Shown here one piece after another: positions 34,215 through 43,591 of a stretch of DNA of 64,000 nt. The translations under genes and the position numbers were made by a program. Under the pieces are notes generated by a model. That model worked only from the letters and a program-made list of their open reading frames with translations, searched no databases and had not been told where the DNA came from. Origin of the DNA: Gordonia sp. PDNC005. GTDB taxonomy: Bacteria; Actinomycetota; Actinomycetes; Mycobacteriales; Mycobacteriaceae. The first letter of the stretch is position 1. Every line of letters starts with the position of its first letter. The DNA is taken from assembly GCF_016919385.1 (NCBI RefSeq), contig NZ_CP070351.1, positions 2,046,001-2,110,000 on the forward strand. The letters run 5' to 3'.

Positions 34215-36922
34215 CAGTGAGCGGCTTCGTCCCACGTACGGCCGAAGCCGACCGACACCTCAAGCGGCACGGACAGCTTGATCGCGCCGCCCATCTCCTC
34301 GCGAACCAGCTTCTCGACGGCGTCGCGCTCATCGGCGGCGACGTCGAGCACAAGTTCGTCATGAACCTGCAACAGCATCCGCGACCGATGCCCCTCTGCC
34401 GCGAGTCGGTTCTGGACCTTGATCATCGCGACCTTGATGATATCGGCCGCGGTGCCCTGGATCGGCGCGTTCAACGCCATGCGCTCGGCCGACTGACGGC
34501 GCTGGAAATTGTCCGAGTTCAGATCGGGCAGGTAACGGCGACGGCCGAACAGGGTCGCCGTGTACTCATTGCGACGCGCTTCGACGACAACGTCGTGCAG
34601 GTAGTCGCGCACTCCGCCGAAGCGGTCGAAGTACTGCTCCATCTGCTGCTTGGCCTCTTCTCGGCCGATACCGAGCTGGGCGGCAAGTCCGAAGGCGCTC
34701 AGCCCGTACGCCAGACCGTACGACATCGCCTTGACCCGCGACCGCATCTGCGCGTCGACCTGATCGACCGGAACGCCGAACGCGCGCGAGCCGACGAAGT
34801 TGTGGAGGTCCTCCCCCGATCGGAACGCTTCGATGAGTCCTTCGTCCTCCGAGAGATGCGCCATGATGCGCATCTCGATCTGCGAGTAATCAGCAGTCAT
34901 CAGCGCGTCGAACTCCGGTGCCACGACAAAGCCACCGCGAATCTGCCGTCCGGCATCCGTGCGGACCGGGATGTTCTGCAGGTTCGGGTCGGTCGACGAC
35001 AGACGGCCGGTCGCGGCGACCGTCTGGTTGAACGTCGTGTGAATACGGCCGTCGTCGGCGACCGCCTTCAGCAGTCCATCGACGGTCACCTTCAGCCGGG
35101 TGGCGTCGCGATGCTCGAGCAGGAACTTCAGGAACGGATGCTCCGTCTTCTCATACAACGAGGCCAACGCGTCGGCGTCAGTTGTGTAGCCCGTCTTGGT
35201 CTTCTTCGTCTTCGGCATGTCGAGCTTGTCGAAGAGGATCGTCTGCAGTTGTTTCGGCGATCCCAGGTTGACCTGTTCGCCGATCACCTCATACGCCGAC
35301 TCGGCCGCGTCACGGACGCGCTGTGCGAATTCACGCTCCAGGTCGGAGAAGTGCTCAGTGTCGACACCGATGCCGACCGCCTCCAGGTCGGCGAGGACAA
35401 ACGCGAGAGGCAGTTCCATCTCGGTCAGCAGCGACGTCGAATCGATGCGCTCGAGTTCGGTGTCGAGCGCATCGGCGAGCTCGGCGACCGCGCGTGCGGA
35501 CAGCATCAGCGTTTCGGCGGCCCGCGCCGAATCGGCGTCGTCGTCGAGCAACGACAACTGACCTCCGTCGTCCACCCCGTCATCGGCGCGGAGTTCACGA
35601 CGCAGGTAGCGCAACGCGAGGTCGTCGAGGTTGAACGTCCGCTGGCCCGGCCGCACCAGATACGCGGCGAGCGAGGTGTCGGATGTGACTCCGGCGACAG
35701 TCCAGCCGCGACCGCGGAACGCGTGCACGGCCCATTTCGCCTCGTGCACGGCCTTCGCGACCGAGGCGTCTGCCAACCAGTCGGCGAGTGCGGCCTCGTC
35801 GTCAACCGACAGTGCGACGGGGTCGATGAAGGCCGCGTCGCCGTCGGCCGCGGCGATGGCCAACCCGTCGACGTCACTGCCGACGACAACATGCTTGGCA
35901 TCTACCGCCAGACCCGCGCGACCGGTCCTGGCATGAGCGTCGAGCCAGGCTGCAACCTCGTCTGCGCCGAGTCGGGTTCCGTTCACTTCGAATCCCTCGT
36001 CGGCCTCCGGCTCCACCGACGACAGCGTCGAGAACAGGCGGTCGCGCAGGACCTTGAACTCGAGGTCGTCGAACAACGCGTGGATCTTGTCGCGGTCCCA
36101 GGCGTGCAAGGCGAGTTCGTCCGGTCCCGCGGGCAGTTCCATGTCTCGGACGAGTTCGGTCAGCCTGCGATTCATGATGACCCCGGCGAGGTTGGCACGG
36201 AGCGAGTCGCCGACCTTGCCCTTGACCTCGTCGGCCCGATTGACGAGTTCGTCGAACGAGCCGTACTCGCGGATCCACTTGGCAGCGGTCTTCTCGCCGA
36301 CTCCCGGGATACCGGGCAGATTGTCCGACGGATCCCCACGCAGGGCCGCGTAGTCCGGATACTGGGCCGGCGTCAGGCCGTACTTCTTCTCGACCTCCTC
36401 CGGCGTGAAGCGAGTCAACTCCGAGACACCGCGCTTGGGGTACAGCACGGTGATGTTGTCGTTCACCAGCTGTAGCGAGTCGCGGTCTCCCGTGACCACC
36501 AGGACGCGATAGCCCTGCTGGTCGGCTTGTGTTGCGAGCGTTCCGATGATGTCGTCCGCCTCGAACCCGTCGATCGCCATGACTGGGATTCCCATGGCCC
36601 CAAGGACGTCCTTGGTCAGGTCGACCTGACCGCGGAACTCATCGGGCGACTTGCTGCGCTGCGCTTTGTACTCGGGGAACATCTCCGACCGGAACGTCTG
36701 CCGGGAAACATCGAATGCCGCGGCGATGTGGCTCGGTTCCTCGTCACGAAGCAAGTTGATCAACATCGACGTGAAGCCGTACACGGCGTTGGTGCTCTGG
36801 CCGGTGTTGGTCTTGAAGTTCTCCGGAGGCAGCGCGAAGAACGCACGATAGGCGAGAGAATGCCCGTCGAGCAGCATCAAAGTGGGGCGGTTCTTGCTGG
36901 CGTTCGTCTGCGCTGGGCTCAC
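34214..36922 (-). CDS. polA: DNA polymerase I
   Basis: The 902-residue polymerase fills gaps and removes RNA primers. Residues 1-310 form the 5'-3' exonuclease (MLLDGHSLAYRAFFAL, DRDSLQL, GVGEKTAAKWI). The middle 3'-5' exonuclease-like domain lacks the acidic catalytic motifs, as in mycobacterial PolA. The polymerase domain (about 520-902) has motif A MTADYSQIEMRIMAH, motif B RVKAMSYGLAYG and motif C LLQVHDELVLD. The family length is normal. It overlaps the SPOR-like gene downstream and lies 45 bp from pdtaR's stop. Confidence 0.97.
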   Translation of the reverse strand: MSPAQTNASKNRPTLMLLDGHSLAYRAFFALPPENFKTNTGQSTNAVYGFTSMLINLLRDEEPSHIAAAFDVSRQTFRSEMFPEYKAQRSKSPDEFRGQVDLTKDVLGAMGIPVMAIDGFEADDIIGTLATQADQQGYRVLVVTGDRDSLQLVNDNITVLYPKRGVSELTRFTPEEVEKKYGLTPAQYPDYAALRGDPSDNLPGIPGVGEKTAAKWIREYGSFDELVNRADEVKGKVGDSLRANLAGVIMNRRLTELVRDMELPAGPDELALHAWDRDKIHALFDDLEFKVLRDRLFSTLSSVEPEADEGFEVNGTRLGADEVAAWLDAHARTGRAGLAVDAKHVVVGSDVDGLAIAAADGDAAFIDPVALSVDDEAALADWLADASVAKAVHEAKWAVHAFRGRGWTVAGVTSDTSLAAYLVRPGQRTFNLDDLALRYLRRELRADDGVDDGGQLSLLDDDADSARAAETLMLSARAVAELADALDTELERIDSTSLLTEMELPLAFVLADLEAVGIGVDTEHFSDLEREFAQRVRDAAESAYEVIGEQVNLGSPKQLQTILFDKLDMPKTKKTKTGYTTDADALASLYEKTEHPFLKFLLEHRDATRLKVTVDGLLKAVADDGRIHTTFNQTVAATGRLSSTDPNLQNIPVRTDAGRQIRGGFVVAPEFDALMTADYSQIEMRIMAHLSEDEGLIEAFRSGEDLHNFVGSRAFGVPVDQVDAQMRSRVKAMSYGLAYGLSAFGLAAQLGIGREEAKQQMEQYFDRFGGVRDYLHDVVVEARRNEYTATLFGRRRYLPDLNSDNFQRRQSAERMALNAPIQGTAADIIKVAMIKVQNRLAAEGHRSRMLLQVHDELVLDVAADERDAVEKLVREEMGGAIKLSVPLEVSVGFGRTWDEAAH

Positions 36923-36967
36923 ACGCCTGAGTCTAGTGGCGACCCCCGACAGCCTCGGCCGTGGCCG

Positions 36968-37561
36968 TCAGTCGCCGAGTGTGTCGACGACGATCTCGGC
37001 GACCGCCTTCATCGTCACGCGACGATCCATCGCATTGCGCTGGATCCAGCGGAACGCCTCAGGCTCGGTGATCTCCTGCTTCGTCATGAGCAGACCCTTC
37101 GCCTGCTCGATGAGCTTGCGCGTCTCGAAACGTTCCGACATGTCGGCGACTTCGTTCTCGAGCGCCTTCAGTTCGCGATACCGGCTCAGTGCGACCTCGA
37201 TCGCAGGCACCAGATCGGCCTGGTTGAACGGCTTGACCAGGTACGCCATCGCACCGGCATCGCGGGCTTTCTCCACGAACTCGCGTTGGCTGAACGCAGT
37301 CAGCATCACCACTGCCGCCATCCGCCTCGCGGCGATCTCACTCGCCGCGTCGATACCGTCGCGGACGGGCATCTTGACGTCCATGATGACCAGGTCGGGA
37401 TCGAGCACCTCGGTGAGGTCGACGGCGACCTGGCCATTCGGGGCCTCGCCGACGACGTCGTAACCCTCTTCGCGGAGCATCTCGACAAGATCGAGACGAA
37501 TGAGCGAATCGTCTTCCGCCACAACGACGCGGACCGCGCTCGCGGGTGTCGCGTCGGACAT
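36968..37561 (-). CDS. pdtaR: ANTAR-domain response regulator, PdtaR-like
   Basis: The 197-residue protein has a receiver domain at about residues 10-125 with the phosphoacceptor aspartate in DPDLVIMDVKMP and the conserved lysine in AYLVKPF. A C-terminal ANTAR RNA-binding domain (about 135-190, KLIEQAKGLLMTKQEITEPEAFRWIQ) follows. In M. tuberculosis the orthologue Rv1626 is phosphorylated by PdtaS and acts on RNA. The gene order pdtaR-polA-rpsA is the same as there. A tRNA-Leu gene lies 33 bp upstream. Confidence 0.95.
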   Translation of the reverse strand: MSDATPASAVRVVVAEDDSLIRLDLVEMLREEGYDVVGEAPNGQVAVDLTEVLDPDLVIMDVKMPVRDGIDAASEIAARRMAAVVMLTAFSQREFVEKARDAGAMAYLVKPFNQADLVPAIEVALSRYRELKALENEVADMSERFETRKLIEQAKGLLMTKQEITEPEAFRWIQRNAMDRRVTMKAVAEIVVDTLGD

Positions 37562-37593
37562 TGTGAGCCTTCCGTTCGTCGTGAGGAAGTGCG

Positions 37594-37675
37594 TGCCCCG
37601 GGCCGGACTCGAACCGGCACCCCGTTAGAGACCGCATTTTGAGTGCGGCGCGTCTGCCAATTTCGCCACCGGGGC
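37594..37675 (-). tRNA. tRNA-Leu (CAA)
   Basis: Read on the minus strand, the acceptor GCCCCGG pairs with CCGGGGC, with discriminator A. The anticodon arm has a five-pair stem CCGCA/TGCGG around the loop CTCAAAA, giving anticodon CAA. The T arm contains GGTTCGAGTCC. The variable arm is long, as expected for class II leucine tRNA. CCA is not encoded. The total is 82 nt. Confidence 0.95.
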
Positions 37676-37878
37676 AGGTGGAAATTTCTTGCGATGCACA
37701 AGTGTACGGACCCACCCCGTTCGATTTCCACTCGGGTCTGAAGTGTTCTGCGGCAAGAGAATCGACCCTCGACTATGACGGCCCCTACCCTTATTGTTAC
37801 CTGAGAGTCAGGTCACAGATCGGTCGCGAACTCCTCACGGCCGCAGCTCGGCCCAACTCGTCGGGGAGGTAATCGCAC

Positions 37879-39936
37879 GTGAGCGTGTCGCGCCGGATGG
37901 TCCGGCAGTTGTTAGTTCTGATGGTCACCGCAGTCACCGTGGTCGCCGGAGTCGGGCTCGTGCCCGCAGTACCAGGTGCCGCAAACGCCGAACTGTACGG
38001 CGCACTCGGCGCGAAATGGACTCGGACCCATGACGGGCCGTCGAGATACAAGGGCTACAAGGTGACGCCGGACGTCCCGATTCGGATGTCGGACGGCACC
38101 GTTCTTCGCGGCAACCTGATCCGGCCTACCGACCGCAACGGTCGCCCGGTCAGCGAGAAGCTGCCCACCGTGGTCAACATGACGCCGTACACCAAAATGG
38201 TGTCTGCGCTGGCCTCCGAGTCGATGAACTACCCCGTGCTCGTCCCGCAACTCATCGAGCTCCTCAACTCGATCAACCTGCAGGGCACCTTCCTCTCCGG
38301 CTACAACGAGCTGGTCGGCGCTCTCCGCGGCGGACTGATCAACACGTTCTCCTACGACCCGAAGCTCATCAAGAGCGGTTACAACATGCTCGTCGTCGAC
38401 GTGCGCGGCACCGGGTTCTCCCAGGGCACCTGGCAGGTGTTCGGCGATCGTGAACGCCGCGACACCGTCGAGGTGATCGACTGGGTGAAGCGACAGAGCT
38501 GGGACAACGGCAAGGTCGGCATGGCAGGCGTGTCGTACTCGGCGATCAACCAGCTCCAGGCCGCGTCCGACGCCCCCGGCGAACTCGGCGCGATCTTCCC
38601 GATCGTCCCGGGCGCAGATCTGATCCAGGACGTCATCGCCCCCGGAGGCGGAGTCGGCATGGGCTTCCTCGCACCGTGGCTCGGTCTGGTCAACGGAACC
38701 AAACTGATCCCGAACGTCGCGTCCATGCTGAACGGAACGTTCGATTGGAAGTGGCTCGGCGACCGCGTCAAGGATCCGCTCACCTACTTCGACGTGATGA
38801 TCGAAGCCCTCACCACAAGGACGCCGAACGGCCTGCACGGCACCACCAAAGACCTCGTCACCGCCGGCTCTGCACGCCGCAGATCCCTGCACACGGACAC
38901 CTCGAAGATCACCACTCCGACGTTCGCGATCGGCGGGTGGAACGACCTCTTCACATTCAGCGAATCTCGTCTGCTCAGTGGATTGACGTCCCTTCCAGAC
39001 GGTCAGCGCAAACTGATCATGGACGACGGCTACCACATCACGTCCGGATCGAACTTCGGCCAGCGCGGTTACCCGCCGCGAGCCGACGTGCTGGCCCGCG
39101 CCTGGTACGACAAGTGGCTCAAAGGCATCAACAACGGGATCGACCGGTACTCCCCCGCGACCCTGTCGCAGGAACCGAGCGGAGCCTTCGTACAAGGACC
39201 GAGCTTCCCGCTGCCCGGCCATCAGCGACAGCGCCAGTATCTGTCCGGTCGACCCTCCGGCACCACGAAGACTCCGGTGGCAGGTGACGGATCGCTTTCA
39301 TCGGCGGCTCCCGCGAACCGCGCCACGCGCCGGGTCGCACCCGGATTGTCGACGGTGTGCAGTCGTGACGGAGCGCAGTCGGCGGCAGGCATCACTGCTC
39401 TGTTCGACTTCTGTGCACGCGACTCCCGAGTCTCCGAGATCGCCGCGCAGACGTTTACGTCGGCCCCGGCCACCGCGACGACGACCATCAGCGGCACACC
39501 CGTCGTCCACCTGCGGCAACGACTCAACGCCCGCGACGGATACTGGCACGCGACGGTGAACGTCGTCTCGCCGGACGGCCGTTCGACGACCGTCTCGATG
39601 GGTCAGTTGATGGTCTCGCTCCGCACCCTCGACAAGCAGCGGTCCGGGTTTGCACCCAACGGCGACGTCATCGACGCCATCCCGACTCTGTCGCTGGACG
39701 AGTACCGTCCGGTCCGGCCAGGTCAAGTGTTGACGATCGACATCCCGATGACCGCGACCCAGGCGAAGCTGCGGCCGGGTGATCGCCTTCGGGTCGACAT
39801 CTACGCGTTCAACTTCCCGAAGGCCGTTCCACTCGGGCCCGGCCTGTGGTCGTCGCAGCTGCGGCCGCAGTACATCGAGATCGATCCGGCGAACCCGAGC
39901 TGGGTGAACGTCCCCGTCTCCCGGCCGCTTCGATGA
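37879..39936 (+). CDS. Secreted CocE/NonD-type acyl hydrolase (X-Pro dipeptidyl-peptidase family)
   Basis: The 685-residue protein starts at GTG 37879 behind GGGGAGG. A Sec signal peptide is visible at residues 1-37 (VRQLLVLMVTAVTVVAGVGLV core, likely AxA cleavage at GAANA). The alpha/beta-hydrolase domain has the nucleophile motif GMAGVSYSAI (family usually GxSYxG) near residue 215-220. A beta-sandwich C-terminal domain as in CocE fills about 500-685. The gene overlaps cutC by four bases. Related exported proteins hydrolyse esters or peptides; the substrate here is unknown. Confidence 0.87.
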   Translation: MSVSRRMVRQLLVLMVTAVTVVAGVGLVPAVPGAANAELYGALGAKWTRTHDGPSRYKGYKVTPDVPIRMSDGTVLRGNLIRPTDRNGRPVSEKLPTVVNMTPYTKMVSALASESMNYPVLVPQLIELLNSINLQGTFLSGYNELVGALRGGLINTFSYDPKLIKSGYNMLVVDVRGTGFSQGTWQVFGDRERRDTVEVIDWVKRQSWDNGKVGMAGVSYSAINQLQAASDAPGELGAIFPIVPGADLIQDVIAPGGGVGMGFLAPWLGLVNGTKLIPNVASMLNGTFDWKWLGDRVKDPLTYFDVMIEALTTRTPNGLHGTTKDLVTAGSARRRSLHTDTSKITTPTFAIGGWNDLFTFSESRLLSGLTSLPDGQRKLIMDDGYHITSGSNFGQRGYPPRADVLARAWYDKWLKGINNGIDRYSPATLSQEPSGAFVQGPSFPLPGHQRQRQYLSGRPSGTTKTPVAGDGSLSSAAPANRATRRVAPGLSTVCSRDGAQSAAGITALFDFCARDSRVSEIAAQTFTSAPATATTTISGTPVVHLRQRLNARDGYWHATVNVVSPDGRSTTVSMGQLMVSLRTLDKQRSGFAPNGDVIDAIPTLSLDEYRPVRPGQVLTIDIPMTATQAKLRPGDRLRVDIYAFNFPKAVPLGPGLWSSQLRPQYIEIDPANPSWVNVPVSRPLR

Positions 39937-40649
39937 CGGCGTTGGAGATCGCGGTGCAGGACGCCGCGGGCGCAGCCGTCGCGCTCGCGGGCGGCGCCGA
40001 TCGAGTGGAGTTGTGCGCGGCGCTCGGCGCCACCGGCGGGCTCACGCCCTCTCCAGCCACGATCGCCGCGGCCGTGGCGACCGGCGTCGAGGTGCACGCA
40101 CTGATCCGCAACCGACCAGGCGGCTTCGTCTACACGGAGGACGAGATCACCGTCTTGGCCGACGATGTGCGGCGAGCCGTCGACCTCGGCGCCACCGGTG
40201 TTGTCATCGGGGCGCTGCGACCAGACGGTGCACTCGATACGGCGGCCACCGCGATTCTGCTCGACGCGGCAGGCGACGCCGACGTGACATTCCATCGTGC
40301 GATCGACATCGTAAGCGATCCCGTCCGGGCGCTGCGGCAGCTCGCCGACATCGGCGTCCTGCGGGTTCTCACGTCCGGAGGCGCACCGAAGGCGGGTGAT
40401 GGTCTCGACACGCTCTCCGCCCTGATCTCCGCCGACACCGGGGTGGAGGTGATGGCAGGCGGAGGGGTCACGCCGGAGTCGATACCGGCGCTGCTCGCGA
40501 TCGGCGTGGACGCCATCCATCTGTCGGCGAAAGCAGTCGTCGCCGATCCGGGCGCAACGGGCCCCGGCGGCGGCACCTCGGTCGGCCTCGAAACGACCGA
40601 CCCGGCAGTCGTCGCCGCGGCGCGCGCCGGGATCTACACGAAGAGGTAG
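39933..40649 (+). CDS. cutC: CutC-family protein (copper homeostasis annotation)
   Basis: The 238-residue protein is a TIM barrel of the CutC family. Typical segments are LEIAVQDAAGA, GADRVELCAALGATGGLTPS near the N-terminus, VTFHRAIDIV, VLTSGGAPKA and VMAGGGVTPESI. The family was named for copper tolerance in Escherichia coli, though its biochemical role is disputed. ATG 39933 overlaps the upstream hydrolase stop (ATGA). It ends 16 bp into the convergent hypothetical gene. Confidence 0.92.
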   Translation: MTALEIAVQDAAGAAVALAGGADRVELCAALGATGGLTPSPATIAAAVATGVEVHALIRNRPGGFVYTEDEITVLADDVRRAVDLGATGVVIGALRPDGALDTAATAILLDAAGDADVTFHRAIDIVSDPVRALRQLADIGVLRVLTSGGAPKAGDGLDTLSALISADTGVEVMAGGGVTPESIPALLAIGVDAIHLSAKAVVADPGATGPGGGTSVGLETTDPAVVAAARAGIYTKR

Positions 40650-41107
40650 CCGGCTCGAAGGCCTTCCGCCGTCACCAGACTGCGGAAGGTCTTCCCCATC
40701 CGCACGACGTACACGTCGACGGTCTTCACATCGCGAAGTTCGAACTCGGCGAAACAGGTGTCGCCACCCATCACACGCAGCTTGTCCAGGCGAGTCGTCG
40801 CCAACGGCCCGCCATGGACATCGTCGGCGTCGTACAACGCGACGGCGTCCCCGAACGACACCTGCGCCGAACCGACTGCTGCACGCGTGCCGCAGTCGAT
40901 GGTCACCGCCCCGGTGGCGGTGATCGTGGAACGAGAGTCGACGCCGACCACGAGGGCGAGAACGCCCAACACGGTCACGGCCAGCGCGACGACCACACTC
41001 CCGATCCTGATAGGCCACCGGTACCGCTGCTGCCACGATTTCGGCGGCAACGGCGGGCCCGGTGGAAGATGGAAGCGGACATCGACCTGCTGCGTCGGGG
41101 CGGTCAT
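40634..41107 (-). CDS. Hypothetical single-span membrane protein
   Basis: The 157-residue protein has a proline-rich cytosolic N-terminus (LPPGPPLPPKSW), one membrane segment near residues 31-55 (IGSVVVALAVTVLGVLALVVGV), and an extracytoplasmic domain of about 100 residues with two cysteines (DCGTR, DTCFAE) that could pair. The ATG overlaps the tesB stop. It ends 16 bp inside the 3' end of cutC on the other strand. I do not recognise the family. Confidence 0.7.
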   Translation of the reverse strand: MTAPTQQVDVRFHLPPGPPLPPKSWQQRYRWPIRIGSVVVALAVTVLGVLALVVGVDSRSTITATGAVTIDCGTRAAVGSAQVSFGDAVALYDADDVHGGPLATTRLDKLRVMGGDTCFAEFELRDVKTVDVYVVRMGKTFRSLVTAEGLRAGYLFV

Positions 41108-42007
41108 GAGCGTGGCGGGAAGTGTTTGATCAACGCTTCCTGCACGACAGACGCCGCGAGGGTGCCGTCCCGCATGAAATATCGACCCGAACCGATACCG
41201 CGGGATCCAGCCGCCACCGGCGACTCTGTCGCATACAGCAGCCAGTCGTCGAATCGGAACTCACGGTGGAACCAGATCGAGTGGTTGACCGTGGCCGCGA
41301 ACAGGCGATCTATCCCCCCACGACAACCCGTGTGTCGTGATGATCGAATCCAGGACCGTCGTATCCGACGAGTACGCGAGTGCACCCATGTGCAGCAGCG
41401 GGTCGTCGGACATCGGACCGTCGGTCTTCATCCATGCACGATTGTGATTGAGCTGTTCGCCGGTACCTTTCATCTTCCATGTGGGTGCGTTGGCGAACCG
41501 GACGTCGATCGGATGGAGGGCTTTCACGAACGCTTCGACAGTGTCCTCGTAGCCCTCGAAGTGCTCACTGATGGGCGGCAGGTCCTCCGGGTACGGAACC
41601 TGCGGAATTTCGACCGCGTGTTCGAGTCCGGCCTTGTTGTCCTGGAACGCGACGAGCATCGTGAAGACGACCTCGCCATCTTGCATCGCCGTGACCTGCC
41701 GGTTCGCGAAGGCTTTTCCGTCGCGGAACCTGCTGATGTGGTACTCGAGGGGCTTCGTGACGTCACCGCCCCGAATGAAATGGGCGTGCAACGCGTGGAC
41801 CGGAGGGGCGCCGCGAGTCAACGATCGTCCCGCGGCAACGAGACCCTGTCCGAGCAGCTGGCCGCCGAACGTACGAGCCATCACCTGATCCGGGTGCTGC
41901 CCGATGTACAGATCATCGTCGACGCGCTCCACGTCGAGCAGTTCGAGGAGGGTCCGCAGGTCGTCGGACTGGACTGCTGCCGTGGCGTCGGTCATGCCAC
42001 CCACCAT
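41104..42007 (-). pseudogene. tesB: Acyl-CoA thioesterase II, frameshifted in a G6 tract
   Basis: The N-terminal 230 residues read in one frame (with GGQLLGQGLVAAGRSL and HALHAHFIRGGD) up to TTHGLSWG. The C-terminal part (LFAATVNHSIWFHREFRFDDWLLY, SPVAAGSRGIG) reads in the next frame to the stop at 41104. The switch falls at the run of six G on the minus strand (41314-41319). With five G the frame reads SWGIDRLFAATV without a break. So the enzyme, which hydrolyses acyl-CoA, is disrupted by one base, or the run is a sequencing error. An internal ATG (41995) is an alternative start. Confidence 0.88.
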
Positions 42008-42013
42008 AAACGA

Positions 42014-42043
42014 CGCGCACCGTCGGGTTCCCGACGGTGCGCG
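42014..42043 (-). terminator. 14-bp GC-rich hairpin downstream of pyk
   Basis: CGCGCACCGTCGGG (42014-42027) pairs perfectly with CCCGACGGTGCGCG (42030-42043) around TT, so the effective loop is four bases. It lies 27 bp after the pyk stop and just before the tesB start on the same strand, marking the end of the pyk transcript. No U-tract follows. Confidence 0.8.
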
Positions 42044-42069
42044 CGTGTGTCAGCGTGAACGGACCGGCG

Positions 42070-43503
42070 TCAGTGGTCCTGCTCGCCGATGCGGTGGACG
42101 TGGACGAAGTTCGTCGAGCCGATCACCGATGCCGGCGCACCAGCCACGATCACAACAACGTCGCCATGCTTGAGATGCCCGCTCTTGACGAGCACGTCGT
42201 CGACCTGGTTGATCATCTCGTCCGTATGGGAAAGGCGGATGACAAGGTTCGGGTCCACACCCCAGCTCACCGACAGGTAGTTGCGCGTCGACTCGGTCGC
42301 GGTGAATGCGAACAGCGGAACACGCGGATGAAGTCGTGCCACACGGCGCGCAGTGTCTCCCGACTCGGTGAACGTGACGATCGCGTCGACGTTGAGTCGT
42401 TCGGCGATGTCGCGTGCGGCGTACGTGACCACTCCGCGGCGAGTCCGGGGCACGTGCTTGAGCGGCGGGACGTCGCGGCTGCCGCCTTCGGCGGCCGAGA
42501 CGATGCGCGCCATGGTCCGCACGGTGTCGTGCGGGTACTTGCCGACAGACGTCTCGCCGGACAGCATCACAGCGTCGGCGCCGTCGAGCACTGCGTTCGC
42601 GACGTCGGATGCCTCCGCTCGCGTCGGGCGCGAGTTCTCGATCATCGAGTCGAGCATCTGCGTCGCGACGATGACCGGCTTCGCGTTCTCTCGGGCCATC
42701 TGGATGGCGCGCTTCTGGACCAGCGGAACCTGTTCGAGGGGCATCTCGACACCGAGGTCGCCACGGGCCACCATGATGGCGTCGAAGGCGAGGACGACGG
42801 CTTCGAGGTTGTCGATCGCCTCGGGCTTCTCCAGCTTCGCGATCACCGGGACGCGGCGGCCCACACGATCCATCACCTCGTGCACGAGCTCCACATCCGC
42901 CGGGCTGCGCACGAACGACAGAGCGACCATGTCGACGCCGAGTTGGAGGGAGAACTCGAGGTCGGCGACGTCCTTCTCCGACATCGCCGGAACCGAGATG
43001 TTCATACCCGGCATCGACAGGCCCTTGTTGTTGCTGACCGTCCCGCCCTCGGTGACGGTGCAGACCACGTCGTTGCCGTCGACGGTGTCGACAGTGAGCC
43101 CGACTTTGCCGTCGTCGATGAGGAGCCGGTCGCCGGGGCGAGCGTCGATCGCGAGGTTCTTGTACGTCGTCGACACTCGATCGTGATCCCCGATGACGTC
43201 GTCGACGGTGATGCGGACCTGCTCACCGTTGTTCCAGTCGACGGCGCCGTTCGGGCGACCGTTGTCCTCGAACTTGCCGAGGCGGATCTTCGGGCCCTGC
43301 AGGTCGGCCAGAATGCCGACGGTCTTGCCCGTGTTGACGCTCGCCGCGCGTACCGCCTTGTACACGCTTTCGTGGTCGCTGTGGGCTCCGTGGCTGAAGT
43401 TGAGTCGCGCGACGTTCATGCCGCACTCGACAAGAGTGGTGATGCTCTCTTCAGTGTTGGTAGCAGGGCCCAGGGTACAAACGATCTTAGTTCGACGAGT
43501 CAC
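42070..43503 (-). CDS. pyk: Pyruvate kinase
   Basis: The enzyme transfers phosphate from phosphoenolpyruvate to ADP in the last step of glycolysis. The 477-residue protein has the N-terminal RTKIVCTLGPA, NVARLNFSHG, and the active-site signature AKLEKPEAI with MVARGDLGVEMP. GTG 43503 (VTRRTKIV) is the start. The C-terminal domain (about 345-477) is complete. The gene order lgt, pyk, tesB matches M. tuberculosis. Confidence 0.96.
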   Translation of the reverse strand: MTRRTKIVCTLGPATNTEESITTLVECGMNVARLNFSHGAHSDHESVYKAVRAASVNTGKTVGILADLQGPKIRLGKFEDNGRPNGAVDWNNGEQVRITVDDVIGDHDRVSTTYKNLAIDARPGDRLLIDDGKVGLTVDTVDGNDVVCTVTEGGTVSNNKGLSMPGMNISVPAMSEKDVADLEFSLQLGVDMVALSFVRSPADVELVHEVMDRVGRRVPVIAKLEKPEAIDNLEAVVLAFDAIMVARGDLGVEMPLEQVPLVQKRAIQMARENAKPVIVATQMLDSMIENSRPTRAEASDVANAVLDGADAVMLSGETSVGKYPHDTVRTMARIVSAAEGGSRDVPPLKHVPRTRRGVVTYAARDIAERLNVDAIVTFTESGDTARRVARLHPRVPLFAFTATESTRNYLSVSWGVDPNLVIRLSHTDEMINQVDDVLVKSGHLKHGDVVVIVAGAPASVIGSTNFVHVHRIGEQDH

Positions 43504-43591
43504 CGCTCAAGGCTATCGGTCGAGCACCTCGACTCCCAACCTACTTGCGAGTATCGGCGAGACGTTCACCGGCTATTCGCTTTGGGCCTGT

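Noticed and set aside
34217..36475. 752-codon plus-strand open frame opposite polA
   Set aside because: It is antisense to all functional motifs of DNA polymerase I and has no recognisable domain or ribosome binding site.
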